DNA of 64,000 nt from JAGWRI01 sp035700805 (GCA_035700805.1 DASSOG010000050.1:27731-91730); one strand, 5' to 3'. Positions 18,160 to 29,605 are shown, numbered from the stretch's first letter. Made by a program: numbers and translations. The notes: generated by a model not told the origin, from the sequence alone.

Positions 18160-18759
18160 CTACGCCGGGGCCGTCTGCTCTTCCAGGGGGCGAAGCAAGC
18201 CGTCCTTGAGGTCGTAGATCCAGCCGTGCACGGTGAGCGGCTGGCCGCGCGCCCAGGCATCGCGCACCACGGTGGTGCGGGTGGCATGCGCCACCTGCTC
18301 CACCACGTTCAGCTCACAAAGTCGCCGGTGCTTCGCGGCTTCACCGTCCAGGCGATCAAGTTCGGCCTGGTGCGTACGCCGCACGTCCTGCACATGGCCA
18401 ATCCACGTATCGGAGAGCCCAAGCCGGTCGTCCCGCAGCGCCGCCAGCACCCCACCGCACCCGTAGTGCCCGCACACGATGATATGGCGCACCTTGAGCG
18501 CGTCCACGGCGTACTGCATCACCGAGAGGCAATTCATGTCCGTGGGCACCACCACGTTCGAGATGTTCCGGTGCACGAACATCTCCCCCGGCGGCAGGCC
18601 CACGATCTGGTTGGCCGGCACCCGGCTGTCCGAACAGCCAATCCACATGTACGGCGGCGCCTGCTGGGCGCTCAGCCGCGCGAAGAACTCGGGATCGCGC
18701 CGCGTCATCTCGGCGGCCCACGCGCGGTTCTTCTCGAAGAGTTCAGGAAGTGATTTCAT
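18160..18759 (-). CDS. Beta-class carbonic anhydrase
   Basis: The 199-residue protein begins at ATG 18759 (MKSLPELFEKN). It interconverts CO2 and bicarbonate in the cytosol. The zinc ligands and catalytic dyad are all present: Cys42, Asp44 and Arg46 in CSDSRVP, and His98 and Cys101 in CGHYGCGG. The length and the closing VHGWIYDLKDGLL match the plant/E. coli Can-type subgroup. It is 11 bases downstream of the esterase gene on the same strand, without a clear ribosome-binding site, so it may be co-transcribed. Confidence 0.95.
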   Translation of the reverse strand: MKSLPELFEKNRAWAAEMTRRDPEFFARLSAQQAPPYMWIGCSDSRVPANQIVGLPPGEMFVHRNISNVVVPTDMNCLSVMQYAVDALKVRHIIVCGHYGCGGVLAALRDDRLGLSDTWIGHVQDVRRTHQAELDRLDGEAAKHRRLCELNVVEQVAHATRTTVVRDAWARGQPLTVHGWIYDLKDGLLRPLEEQTAPA

Positions 18760-18770
18760 GATGACGCAAG

Positions 18771-19853
18771 TTACCGCGCCTCCCGCGGAAAGATGTACGG
18801 GAGCACCGCATTCGTCGTGAAGATGCAACGATCGTTGTGCCCGCACTCGGACACCACCACGATCTCGTGGTGTGCCCCCAGCGAATCGTTCACGAAGTTC
18901 ACGAACGCCTCGCCCCTCGCGCGTCGCGTGGGGCCCTGCGCCATGGCCCCGGGGGAAGAGTCGAAGCCGCCGAGCGGCAGCACGTCCACCTGCCCCACCA
19001 GGAACGTGGTGGTGCGACGGACCAGGTTGGCCCGAAGCTGGTCCGGCGTCATCTGGCCCACGTAGCCGGCCAGGCTGTCCAGCCCCTTGGGCCACAGGTT
19101 GTACGTGGGCACCTTGGAGGCGTCGAACGGCCCATACTTGAAATCCGTATGCGCGGCCTCGCCATCCTTGCCCAGCGCTTCCTTGTAGGCGTCCACGGGA
19201 TTGGCATCGCCCACGGGCAACGGGCGGGATGCCGTGGGCCAGGCGTAGCTGGACGGATTGGCCACGACGTAGCTGATTCCCACGCCCACCGCGCCGTCCA
19301 CCTTGTTGGCCATGGCATACCGCGTGGTGAACTGCCCGCCGGCCGAGTGCCCCGTCACCACGATGTGGGCCAGGTTGGGGAAGTTCCGCTTGTTGGCAAG
19401 CGTGCGGATGATCTGGTCCACGAAGTCAAAGGACGTGAGGTCCGGGTTGGACGACGACGGGCCGCCGTCGCGCCAGTTGACTCGCCGTCCTCCCCACACG
19501 ACTTCGTTGGGCTCGGCGGTGTCCGCCCCCGTGATCAGGTGCGGCGCGATGACGATCGTGTTGTCGAGCGCCCCATCGATGAAGGCCGCCGCCACGGCGG
19601 TCTCGAAATAGTGATCGGCGTTGCGCAATGCCCCGTGCACCATGATGAGGGCCCGCTTGATGTTCGGGTTGGGCGTGTCCAGCGCGTAGGTGGCGTACAC
19701 CATCGAACGAGCCGGCCCGTTGCCATAGGTCACCCAGCGCATGCACGCCTCGACGGGACGCGTGCACGGCGCCTGGGCAGCCGCGGAACGCGGCGCGACC
19801 ATGGCGGCAGTCGCCGCCGCGATAACGAAAGTGAAAAGGGTTTGGATGCGCAT
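18771..19853 (-). CDS. Secreted alpha/beta-hydrolase (esterase-like)
   Basis: The start at ATG 19853 gives a clean signal peptide (MRIQTLFTFVIAAATAAM, cut near AAAQA). The roughly 360-residue protein contains the nucleophile elbow GHSAGG near residue 165. An oxyanion/strand segment is ALIMVHGALRNADHYFETA. A late ECGHNDRC holds the likely catalytic His, and Asp is probably in the VLPLGGFDSS region. Two Cys pairs suggest disulfides. It probably cleaves an ester or amide in the periplasm; the substrate is unknown. It lies 44 bases downstream of an exported amidohydrolase, hinting at a shared catabolic role. Confidence 0.8.
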   Translation of the reverse strand: MRIQTLFTFVIAAATAAMVAPRSAAAQAPCTRPVEACMRWVTYGNGPARSMVYATYALDTPNPNIKRALIMVHGALRNADHYFETAVAAAFIDGALDNTIVIAPHLITGADTAEPNEVVWGGRRVNWRDGGPSSSNPDLTSFDFVDQIIRTLANKRNFPNLAHIVVTGHSAGGQFTTRYAMANKVDGAVGVGISYVVANPSSYAWPTASRPLPVGDANPVDAYKEALGKDGEAAHTDFKYGPFDASKVPTYNLWPKGLDSLAGYVGQMTPDQLRANLVRRTTTFLVGQVDVLPLGGFDSSPGAMAQGPTRRARGEAFVNFVNDSLGAHHEIVVVSECGHNDRCIFTTNAVLPYIFPREAR

Positions 19854-19897
19854 GATTCGCGGGGTTGAAGTCTGGAAATGGGTGGGCGTGGATGGCG

Positions 19898-21655
19898 TCA
19901 CTGCTTCACGGAATCCGGCGCCGTGTACACCACCTTGCCGCCCACAATCGTATAGAGCACGCTGGTGCCCAGGATCGAGTCGTCGGGCACGGTCATGATG
20001 TCCCGCGAGAGGACGGCAATGTCAGCCCACTTGCCGGGCGTGAGCGATCCGTTCTCATGTTCCTGGAACGCCACGTAGGCGCCGTTGGTGGTGTACGTCT
20101 GCAGCGCCTGCTGCCGCGTGAGCTTCTCCGCGGGGAAGAACGCCGAGTCCGTGCCCACCATGTCGCGCGTCACGCTGCAGTGGAACGAGGCGATCGGGCT
20201 GATGGCCTCCACGGGCACGTCAGTCCCGTTGGTGACCACGGCGCCCGTCTTCCAGAGCGTCTGCCACATGTACGCCCCCTCCCGCGCGCGCTTCATGCCC
20301 AGCCGCGGCAGCACGTACGGCGCGTCAGAGCACGCGTGGATGCCCTGCATGGACGCGACCACGCCCATCTGCGCAAACCGCGGGATGTCGGAGGGGTTCA
20401 GGTGCTGCGCGTGCTCAATGCGCCAGCGCAGCGTGTCGCTCTTCACGTGATGCTCCTTGAACACCGCCTCGTAGGTGTCCAGCGTCTCGCGGTTGGCGCG
20501 ATCGCCAATGGCGTGCACCGAGATCTGGAACTGGTGCGCCATGCCGATCTCGGCCAGCTCCCGGATCCGCTTCATCGAGACCACGTTGAGGCCCGTGTTG
20601 GTGGGGTCGTCGTCGTACGGCTTGAGCATCCACGCGCTCCGCGACCCCAGGGCGCCATCAGATGAGATTTCGCCAATAGCCCGGACGGTGAGGTGCCCGT
20701 TGCCGTAGTCAATCATGCGATGGGCCACCAGCACGTCCACGTCATCGGGTTGCACGGCGCCCGGGCTCACCAGGATGTACAGCCGCAGCGGCATGTCGCC
20801 GTCGTCCACCATCTCCTTGATGCCGTCGATCGTGCGGAAGCCCTCACCCATGTCCTGGAAGGTGGTCACGCCGTTGGCCAGCGCGTTCTGCGTAGCCAGG
20901 TGAATCTCCTTGCGGAAGTCCTCCTTCACCTGCTCCGGGGTGCGACCAGCCAGCGCGCGGCTCTGCGCCCGTCCGATCAGCCCCTGCGCCCCGTCCACCA
21001 GCACGCCGGTGGGACGGCCACGCGCATCCTTGATGATGCGGCCCCCGCGCGGATTGGGCGTGGCCGCCGTGATGCCCGCCAGCTTGAGCGCCGCATCGTT
21101 GGCAATGAGCGCATGCCCGCTGGCATGCTCCAGCACCACGGGGTTGTTCGGCGCCGCCTGGTTGATCAGGTCGTTGGTCTGGAAGCCCTCCACCACGCGC
21201 CCCGGCGACCGGTTCCACTTCTCCTGATGCCACCCGCGTCCGCGAATCCACGCGCCGGGCTTGGCCGACTTGGCCGCGTCGCCCACCATCTGCGCAATCT
21301 GCTGCCAGGTGGGCACGCCCATCAGGTTCAGTTCAGCCAGCGCGGTGCCCAGCCCGGTAAAGTGCCCGTGCGATTCGTTGAAGCCCGGAATGGCCAGGTG
21401 GCCCTTGAGGTCAATGACGCGTGTGTTGGATCCGATGTACTTCTGGATGTCGGCGTCGGATCCGACGGCGGTGATGCGATCGCCGGTCACGGCCACCGCC
21501 TGCCCCTGGGGCGTCGCGGAGTCCATGGTGACGACCTTGCCGTTGCGCAGCACGAGGTCGGCCGGCGGAACGCCGGCGCCGGAACCGCAGCCGGCAAGGG
21601 CAAGGGGCAGGCACGCGGCCAGGGAGACGAGCGAAATCAGGCGGGAGCGAATCAT
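19898..21655 (-). CDS. Amidohydrolase lipoprotein (YtcJ/TIM-barrel type)
   Basis: ATG 21655 gives a lipoprotein signal with lipobox LAGC near residue 22; a frame start at 21682 would mask it. The 585-residue enzyme has YtcJ-like amidohydrolase features. GFNESHGHFTG carries the HxH metal pair on strand 1. HAIGDRANRETLDTYE and RIEHAQHL carry two further metal His residues, and NGTDVPVEAISPI the catalytic Asp. The C-terminal GKWADIAVLSRDI closes the composite beta domain. Such enzymes hydrolyse C-N bonds of amides or carbamates. Being membrane-anchored, it acts outside the cytoplasm. It is divergent from a secreted DinB-like gene. Confidence 0.9.
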   Translation of the reverse strand: MIRSRLISLVSLAACLPLALAGCGSGAGVPPADLVLRNGKVVTMDSATPQGQAVAVTGDRITAVGSDADIQKYIGSNTRVIDLKGHLAIPGFNESHGHFTGLGTALAELNLMGVPTWQQIAQMVGDAAKSAKPGAWIRGRGWHQEKWNRSPGRVVEGFQTNDLINQAAPNNPVVLEHASGHALIANDAALKLAGITAATPNPRGGRIIKDARGRPTGVLVDGAQGLIGRAQSRALAGRTPEQVKEDFRKEIHLATQNALANGVTTFQDMGEGFRTIDGIKEMVDDGDMPLRLYILVSPGAVQPDDVDVLVAHRMIDYGNGHLTVRAIGEISSDGALGSRSAWMLKPYDDDPTNTGLNVVSMKRIRELAEIGMAHQFQISVHAIGDRANRETLDTYEAVFKEHHVKSDTLRWRIEHAQHLNPSDIPRFAQMGVVASMQGIHACSDAPYVLPRLGMKRAREGAYMWQTLWKTGAVVTNGTDVPVEAISPIASFHCSVTRDMVGTDSAFFPAEKLTRQQALQTYTTNGAYVAFQEHENGSLTPGKWADIAVLSRDIMTVPDDSILGTSVLYTIVGGKVVYTAPDSVKQ

Positions 21656-21797
21656 GGGCGGAGGGGCTGGTGTATGGATCAACTGGCGGGCTCGCTGGAA
21701 ATTCGGGCCCGGTACCCTCCACCGCCAGAGGGCTCGCGCGGACGCCCCAGGTCCGCCAAGATTCAGGCTCCCCTACGCTCCGACCCACGAGGCCACC

Positions 21798-22376
21798 ATG
21801 AAGATCGCATCCATCCCCGCCCTGCTCCTCGCGCTCACCGCCACACTCGGCGCCCAGCAGACCGCCCCCAGCGACCCCATTACCGCGGCCTTCCGCGGGC
21901 GCATCACCAGCCTGTCGCGCAATGTGGCCGCGGCGCTCGATTCCATCCCCGAATCGAAGTACGGCTACAAGCCCACGCCCGCGCAGCTCACCGTCGGGTT
22001 CATTGCCCAGCACGTTGCGGACGACAACTATATCTGGTGCAACGGATTTGGTGACATGAAGGCGGACCTCCCGGCGGACGAGGCCAGCACGCCGGATTCC
22101 ATTAAAGCCACCTGGCCCAAGGCCAAGCTGATGAGCCAGCTCCACGCGTCCTTCGCATTCTGCGCCAAGGCCATGGACCAGCTCACCGATGCAAACCTGG
22201 CGGCAGAGACCAGCCTGAGCTTCGGGGGACGCGCGCGCACCGTCTCACGCGCAACCATGGTGCTCGGGCACGCGCTGGACCTGGCCGATCATTACAGCCA
22301 ACTCGCCAACTACATGCGCTTGAACGGCATCCTGCCCCCGACGGCGCTGCCGCGGCGCGGACAGGGCGGCCAGTAG
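21798..22376 (+). CDS. Secreted DinB-family protein
   Basis: The 192-residue protein starts at ATG 21798 and has a signal peptide (MKIASIPALLLALTATLGAQQ), unlike the two cytosolic DinB proteins in this window. The body shows the DinB pattern: PESKYGYKPTPAQLTVG, FIAQHVADDNYIWC with the metal His, and ALDLADHYSQLANYMRLNG with the C-terminal His. The HxxxH pair is only partly kept (DHYSQ), so metal binding is uncertain. Exported DinB proteins of this type are frequent in soil bacteria and have no assigned substrate. Divergent from the amidohydrolase (142 bases between starts), it ends before a strong hairpin. Confidence 0.85.
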   Translation: MKIASIPALLLALTATLGAQQTAPSDPITAAFRGRITSLSRNVAAALDSIPESKYGYKPTPAQLTVGFIAQHVADDNYIWCNGFGDMKADLPADEASTPDSIKATWPKAKLMSQLHASFAFCAKAMDQLTDANLAAETSLSFGGRARTVSRATMVLGHALDLADHYSQLANYMRLNGILPPTALPRRGQGGQ

Positions 22377-22434
22377 CGAACACGTCACGCCGGGAGTGTG
22401 ACCTGAGGCCTATTTCCCCCGGTTCCGGTCATTC

Positions 22435-22462
22435 GGCCCGCCGTTCACCTTAACGGCGGGCC
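22435..22462 (+). terminator. 11-bp perfect hairpin between the DinB-like gene and the lipoprotein
   Basis: GGCCCGCCGTT pairs perfectly with AACGGCGGGCC across the 6-base loop CACCTT. No T-run follows. The position, 59 bases after the secreted DinB stop and 64 before the next start, fits a transcription end. Confidence 0.55.
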
Positions 22463-22525
22463 ATCCCGGGCGTCCATCATCCGGACACTGCTGGTTGATC
22501 GTTCACACCCCGAACCGGGAGAACC

Positions 22526-23283
22526 ATGTCGCAATTCAGATTTCCGCTCGTAGCCCTGGCGGCTGCTGCCGCTGTCATCACCGCATGCAGCGATAGCACG
22601 GCCCCAGCCACCGGCGACCTCACCGACACCAGCATGGCCACCGACATCGCCAGTTCCGCCGGTGACGCCATCGCTACGTCCGTCTCCTCCATGATCGCGA
22701 ACGGTACATACATCGGCGCGTCAACCGACATCGCCGCCGTGCCATCCGGTCAGGACGGACTCACCGTGAACCGCACGCGCACCTGTTACGACGCCGGCGG
22801 CACCGTGGTCACCTGCGGACAGGGCCTCACGGCCTCGGCGCTCGTGACCCTGACGATTGATGGATCGGCGTCGGGTGAACACTTCACGGCGGTGGTCCAT
22901 CGCCAGGCGCGCGACTCGATCGCCGGCCTCGACAGTGGCTCCACCTCGCGCACGCATAACGGCTATGGCGCCAGCCAGGACACGGCCACCTTCACGCACG
23001 AGCTCACCACGCGCACGGCCGGCATCGCGGCTTCCGATTCCGTGCTGGATCTCGTCTTCAACCTGCCACACGCCAGCAACCCGTGGCCGGTCTCCGGTCA
23101 GATTATCCGGAACGTGGACGCCACCTTCACCGTGACGCGTGGCGCCACGAAGACGCGGCACATTGTCCGGCGCGTGGTGGTCACCTTCCCGGCCGACGCG
23201 CAGGGCAACGTTCCCATCGTGGTCGGGACGCTGAGCTGCTCGTTGAACCTCGTGACGCACAAGGTCACGGGCTGCACCGGCAG

Positions 23284-23287
<4 letters not shown>
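22526..23287 (+). CDS. Putative lipoprotein of unknown function
   Basis: The start is ATG 22526 behind GGGAGA. The 253-residue protein has a lipoprotein signal with lipobox ITAC near residue 22, followed by a Thr/Ser/Ala-rich tether. The mature part is probably all-beta, with alternating hydrophobic residues (ALVTLTIDG, VVTFPADAQGNVPIVVGTLSC). It has two probable Cys pairs: CYDAGGTVVTC and CSLNLVTHKVTGC. No enzyme motif is recognisable. Such proteins occur as lone envelope proteins. It ends with a 4-base convergent overlap with katG, so transcripts of the two may interfere. Confidence 0.7.
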
Positions 23288-25449
<2,162 letters not shown>

Positions 25450-25519
25450 GATGCGTCCTGGCTAAGGAAACAGAAGGTGCGCACGCGACCCGCGTGGGGC
25501 CGCCCGGCGCGGGGGCCGC

Positions 25520-27100
25520 TCAGCCCCGCGCGACGGCGTCCCGCACGCCATAGAAGGCCCGCGCCATGCGCCCGATCGATCGGTTGTAATACAGGATTGC
25601 CAATACGCCCACCACCACCACCGCGACCAGGACCGGCGTGGCCGTGCCCCACAGCCGTGACCACGCGAGCCCGATGGCCAGCGCCAGCGAACACGCCAGG
25701 TGCCCCACCGCGGTGTACGCGTTGGCAGGCACCAGCTCCACCGGCGCCGCATACTTGCTGCGCACCACGCGGGCGGCCTTCAGGAACAGCGGAAATCCCG
25801 CCAGGCCCAGCAGCGCGAGCGCCGGCAACGTGCCCGCCACCACGAACGCAACGAGCGCCAGCCCCGCCACGGTCGCAATCCACGGATAGGTCCGGCTCGC
25901 CCGCTTGAGCCCCAGGCGCACCACGATGGTGCGCTTGGACACTTCGTCGTCGCTGGGCGCATCCTGGAATCCATTCATGAACAGGATCAGGGCCACCAGC
26001 ACCGACACGGGCACCGATGCCGCGAGCGCGACCATGGGCACTCCGCCCGTCTGCACGTACGCGGCGCCGCACACGATCCCCACGCCAAACGCCACCGCCA
26101 CGGCCAGCTCACCCAGCCCGCGATGCGCCAGGCGCAGCGGCCGCCCCGTGTACACAAACCCCACGCCGAGCCCGCCCAGCCCGAACAGCAGCACAGCCGG
26201 TCGGCCGGCGAGGGCAAAGTACACGCCAATGGCGGCGCTCAGCACCCCGAACGCCAGCATGGCGGCCAGAAGCTCATCCCGGGTGGCAAGCCCGCGCTGA
26301 AGCACGCGCGAGCCGCCCGTGAAGCCGAGGATCGGCGTGCGATTGCGATCATCGGCGCCGGTGACCTGGTCGTCCAGGTCGTTCTTGATGTTGGTACACG
26401 CCTGCAGCGCCACGGCGGCCAGGAGCGTCAGCACCGCCCACCCCCAGTGCACCGCCCCCGTCGCGAAGAACGACGCCGCCACGCCGACCACCACGCTCGC
26501 CGCGCTGGCCGTGAGCGTGGGCCAGCGCACGATCTCCTTCCAGATGCCCAGCCGGCGCCGCATGAGCGCCCAGTCGCCGGGGCGATCGGCCGCGGCGCTG
26601 CCAAAGTCGAGGATCGAGGGTGGGCGGCCCGCCACGATCTCCCCGAACACGCGGTGCTTCATGAATCGCGGTGTCACGCGCATGAACGCCAGCAGGTCCA
26701 GTTGGCCCGCCGAATCCAGGTAGCGCACGATGGACGACGTCCGCATCGTCGCCTGCTTCGCCCGCTCCCGCTCCTCCGGGTCGCGCACGATCTCGGCGCG
26801 CCCGGTGACTTCCATCTCCCAGCTCGTCTGCTCCTCGCCCGTGGGCGACTCGTGCAGCAGCAGCGCCACCTCGGGCCTCGCGGCCATTTCCTTCACCTTG
26901 GGGTCGGTCTTCATCGACGCCAGGTACACAATGGGGCGGGCGTTCTCGTCCTCGGGAATCCACGCACCGGGGTGCATCATGCGGACGCGCACCTCTTCGC
27001 CGGCGTGCGTGCCCACGGCCACCTTGGTGGCGGCCAGCAGTGCGTCGCGGATGCGGCGGCGGGACTCTTCTATGGACGTGGGGGCGACAGGAGCAGTCAT
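25520..27100 (-). CDS. Fusion of FMN-binding split-barrel (PPOX-like) domain and UbiA-family prenyltransferase
   Basis: The start ATG 27100 (MTAPVAPTSIEESRRRI) is chosen over an upstream frame extension without a site. Residues 1-160 form a pyridoxamine-5'-phosphate-oxidase-like split barrel (IVYLASMKTDPKVKEM, EVALLLHESPTGEE, WEMEVTGRAEIV). Residues 190-525 are a UbiA-type prenyltransferase with about eight transmembrane helices. The first prenyl-diphosphate motif is NIKNDLDDQVTGADD and the second is NGFQDAPSDDEVSKRT. The second part looks like MenA or a chlorophyll/heme-type prenyltransferase. The fusion of a flavin-reductase-like domain to a quinone or lipid prenyltransferase is unusual. 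It may reduce a substrate at the membrane. It diverges from purF. Confidence 0.85.
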   Translation of the reverse strand: MTAPVAPTSIEESRRRIRDALLAATKVAVGTHAGEEVRVRMMHPGAWIPEDENARPIVYLASMKTDPKVKEMAARPEVALLLHESPTGEEQTSWEMEVTGRAEIVRDPEERERAKQATMRTSSIVRYLDSAGQLDLLAFMRVTPRFMKHRVFGEIVAGRPPSILDFGSAAADRPGDWALMRRRLGIWKEIVRWPTLTASAASVVVGVAASFFATGAVHWGWAVLTLLAAVALQACTNIKNDLDDQVTGADDRNRTPILGFTGGSRVLQRGLATRDELLAAMLAFGVLSAAIGVYFALAGRPAVLLFGLGGLGVGFVYTGRPLRLAHRGLGELAVAVAFGVGIVCGAAYVQTGGVPMVALAASVPVSVLVALILFMNGFQDAPSDDEVSKRTIVVRLGLKRASRTYPWIATVAGLALVAFVVAGTLPALALLGLAGFPLFLKAARVVRSKYAAPVELVPANAYTAVGHLACSLALAIGLAWSRLWGTATPVLVAVVVVGVLAILYYNRSIGRMARAFYGVRDAVARG

Positions 27101-27288
27101 GAGATGGTCTCGGGGCTTCAGGAATGGGTGGCCCGGGTGCGACGGCGGGCGGCGGCGTCCCCCAATTCTAGCCAATTCCGGGGCAGTCGTCAGCCGTCCG
27201 CCGCCAGCCGGTGGATCGTGGCATATTTCAGGACGGTCACGAGTTCGGAAGCATCCCCCAGCGACGCAACGAGGAGCGTGGTGTCCTG

Positions 27289-28656
27289 ATGCATGAGAAG
27301 TGCGGAGTGTTCGGCGTGTACGCGCCCGAGCTGCGGGAAGCCGAGGTGGCGCGCCTGGTGCACACCGGCCTCTGGACGCTGCAGCATCGCGGGCAGGAGA
27401 GCACGGGCATCAGCGTCGGCAATGGCTCGGCCATCCGCACGCACAAGGCCCAGGGCCTCGTGGCGCACGCCTACGACGAAGCGACCCTGCGCAACCTCGT
27501 GGGACCCGTGGCCATCGGCCACAATCGCTACTCCACCTCCGGCGGCGACGGGTTGCGGCACGCCCAGCCCATCACCAGCGGGACCGGGCGCCTGGCGCTC
27601 GCCCACAACGGCAACCTGCCCAATACGACAACGCTGCTGCGCAAGGTGGTGCAGGCCGGCATTGACGCCACGGGAGCCAACGACTCCGAACTGATGCACG
27701 CCGCGCTGGAGCACCGGATGGCGACTGGCGCCTCGCTCGAGGCGGCCGTGCGCGAATGCTTTCCGCTGTTCACGGGCGCGTTCTCGCTCCTGCTCCTCAC
27801 GCCGGACACGCTGGCCGCCGCGCGCGACGTGCGCGGCATCCGCCCGCTGGCCCTGGGCCGCATCGGCACGGGCTACGTGGTGGCCTCGGAGACGTGCGCC
27901 ATTGACGCCGTGGGCGGCGTCTTCGTGCGCGACGTGCGCCCCGGCGAATTGATCCTCATTGACCGGGACGGCTTGCGTTCCGTCCAGGTGGCGCCCGGGC
28001 GCGAACAGCTCGACATCTTTGAATTCGTGTACTTCGCGCGCCCCGACAGCATCCTGATGGGCCAGCGCGTGAACGAGGTCCGCCGCCGGTTCGGCAGCCA
28101 GCTCGCGCGTGAGCACCTGGTGCAGGCGGACGTGGTGATCCCGGTGCCCGACTCCGGCACCCCGGCCGCGCTGGGCTACGCCCGCGAAGCGGGCATTCCG
28201 CTGGACCTGGGCTTTGTCAAGAACCGGTATATTCACCGCACGTTCATCCAGCCCGCGCAGCAGCTCCGCGAACGCGGGGTGCAGATGAAGCTCAACCCCA
28301 TTGCCGAGGTCCTCACCGGGCAGCGGGTGGCCGTGGTGGATGACTCGCTCGTGCGGGGCACCACCGCGCGCAAGATCGTCGGCATGCTCCGCCAGGCCGG
28401 CGCGCGCGAAGTCCACTACCTGGTCTCGTCCCCGCCCGTCCGGTTTCCGGACATCTACGGCATTGACCTGCCGGATGCCGCCGACCTCGTGGCGTCCCGC
28501 CTGTCGGTGGAGCAGATCCAGCAGTCCATCGGGGCCGATTCGCTGGCGTACCTGTCGTACGACGGCATGATCGCCGCCACCGGCCTGCCACTGGAACAGC
28601 TCTCGACCTCGTGCTTCAACGGCGTGTACCCGCTGGAGTTCCAGAACGCGGCGTGA
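27289..28656 (+). CDS. purF: Amidophosphoribosyltransferase
   Basis: The enzyme makes phosphoribosylamine from PRPP and glutamine, the first committed step of purine synthesis. ATG 27289 places the catalytic Cys at residue 5 (MHEKCGVFGVYAPE), so a four-residue propeptide must be removed. GAGGAG lies 12 bases upstream. The 455-residue protein has the glutaminase domain (GHNRYSTSGG, HNGNLPN) and the PRPP-binding signature VAVVDDSLVRGTTARK. Of the four Cys that hold a 4Fe-4S cluster in Bacillus-type PurF, those in the PxxYGID and CxxCF segments are missing here (PDIYGID, STSCF). A cluster is therefore unlikely. It is transcribed alone and ends at a hairpin. Confidence 0.96.
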   Translation: MHEKCGVFGVYAPELREAEVARLVHTGLWTLQHRGQESTGISVGNGSAIRTHKAQGLVAHAYDEATLRNLVGPVAIGHNRYSTSGGDGLRHAQPITSGTGRLALAHNGNLPNTTTLLRKVVQAGIDATGANDSELMHAALEHRMATGASLEAAVRECFPLFTGAFSLLLLTPDTLAAARDVRGIRPLALGRIGTGYVVASETCAIDAVGGVFVRDVRPGELILIDRDGLRSVQVAPGREQLDIFEFVYFARPDSILMGQRVNEVRRRFGSQLAREHLVQADVVIPVPDSGTPAALGYAREAGIPLDLGFVKNRYIHRTFIQPAQQLRERGVQMKLNPIAEVLTGQRVAVVDDSLVRGTTARKIVGMLRQAGAREVHYLVSSPPVRFPDIYGIDLPDAADLVASRLSVEQIQQSIGADSLAYLSYDGMIAATGLPLEQLSTSCFNGVYPLEFQNAA

Positions 28657-28662
28657 GTAACA

Positions 28663-28699
28663 GTTCGAGCCGCCGGCGCGCGACACCGACGGCTCGAAC
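28663..28699. terminator. 10-bp hairpin between convergent purF and comA-like genes
   Basis: GTTCGAGCCG pairs perfectly with CGGCTCGAAC over a 17-base loop. It lies between the purF stop (28656) and the convergent gene ending at 28724, so it could serve both directions. No T-run flanks it. The arm resembles a tRNA T-stem by chance only. Confidence 0.45.
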
Positions 28700-28723
28700 C
28701 GCCTGAACACCCCACCGCCGGCG

Positions 28724-29605
28724 TCACTCCTTGTAGGTGACCACCCGGCCCCAGAGGCTCGCCGTGCCCCAGATGCCCTGGCGCAGGCATTCCAGTTCCA
28801 CAATCTGGCTGTGATCCACGAACAGGTTCACTTCCGGACCGTAGTGCTTGATGTACCACTGGAACACCGCGGGGTCGGCCGCCTCGAACATGATGGGCTC
28901 CAGGCCCAGCGCGTCAATGAGCCGAGCCGGCACGTCCGTGCGCCACTGGTGGACGTTTTCCGTGATGCCCTCCGACTCGATCATGATCTGGTAGGCGCCC
29001 GCCTCGATGAACCGCCGGGCAAGCTGGATGGTCCAGGCCACGTCGTGCTGGCCCTCGGTTTCCAGCTCACCGGCTTCCGTGGCGCCGCCGGCGCCAAACT
29101 GGATGCCCACTTCGGGCTTGGCCTTGAGGCCGGCGTGCTGCACCCGCTCCAGCAGGCGCATCCAGTCGTCGGCCGGCAGCGTGATGAAGCCGCTGGACAG
29201 CTCGACGATGTCGAACCCGACGGCCTTGCACGTATCAATATAGCGCGCCACGGCCTTCTCGCCCTGTGTCAGCACGCGCTCCATGTACCCGCCCGTGGAC
29301 ACCTGCACCTTGTGCGCATGGCACGTCGCGATGATCCCGGCCAGCGCCTCGGGCGGCATGAGCGTGAATGACCCGCCGGCGAATTTGAGCGTATCCACAT
29401 ACTGCCCCATCGTCTCCAGGATGTCCTCGAGCTGGCGCGTGCCCAGGGGCGTGTAATAGGGGCCGCGGATTTCCGTGACGCCGCGCTTGCGGGGCTTCTC
29501 GGGGCGCGTGTTGCGCCGCAGGAAGTCGAAGTTGGCCGTGACGGGCGCCCGATCGGCCTGGGGCTCCTGCCGCCGGGCCGCCGGTGCGTGAACAGTTGTT
29601 GCCAT
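28724..29605 (-). CDS. Phosphosulfolactate synthase (ComA) family protein
   Basis: The 293-residue protein matches the ComA/YitD family, which adds sulfite to phosphoenolpyruvate to give 2-phospho-3-sulfolactate. Recognisable stretches are RGPYYTPLG, DTLKFAGGSFTLMP, VQVSTGGYMERVL, DIVELSSGFITLP and KPEVGIQFGAGG. In methanogens this starts coenzyme M synthesis, and in Bacillus it makes sulfolactate for spores. In other bacteria a role in sulfonates or sulfonolipids is possible. An N-terminal extension of about 40 residues (Ala/Pro/Arg-rich) precedes the conserved core. It is 18 bases downstream of an MmgE/PrpD gene on the same strand. No comB, comC or sulfonate genes are in the window. Confidence 0.85.
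   Translation of the reverse strand: MATTVHAPAARRQEPQADRAPVTANFDFLRRNTRPEKPRKRGVTEIRGPYYTPLGTRQLEDILETMGQYVDTLKFAGGSFTLMPPEALAGIIATCHAHKVQVSTGGYMERVLTQGEKAVARYIDTCKAVGFDIVELSSGFITLPADDWMRLLERVQHAGLKAKPEVGIQFGAGGATEAGELETEGQHDVAWTIQLARRFIEAGAYQIMIESEGITENVHQWRTDVPARLIDALGLEPIMFEAADPAVFQWYIKHYGPEVNLFVDHSQIVELECLRQGIWGTASLWGRVVTYKE

Noticed and set aside
28663..28699. tRNA T-arm (GTTCGAGCC)
   Set aside because: The sequence matches a T-arm half only; no D-arm, anticodon arm or acceptor stem is present. It is the arm of an intergenic hairpin.
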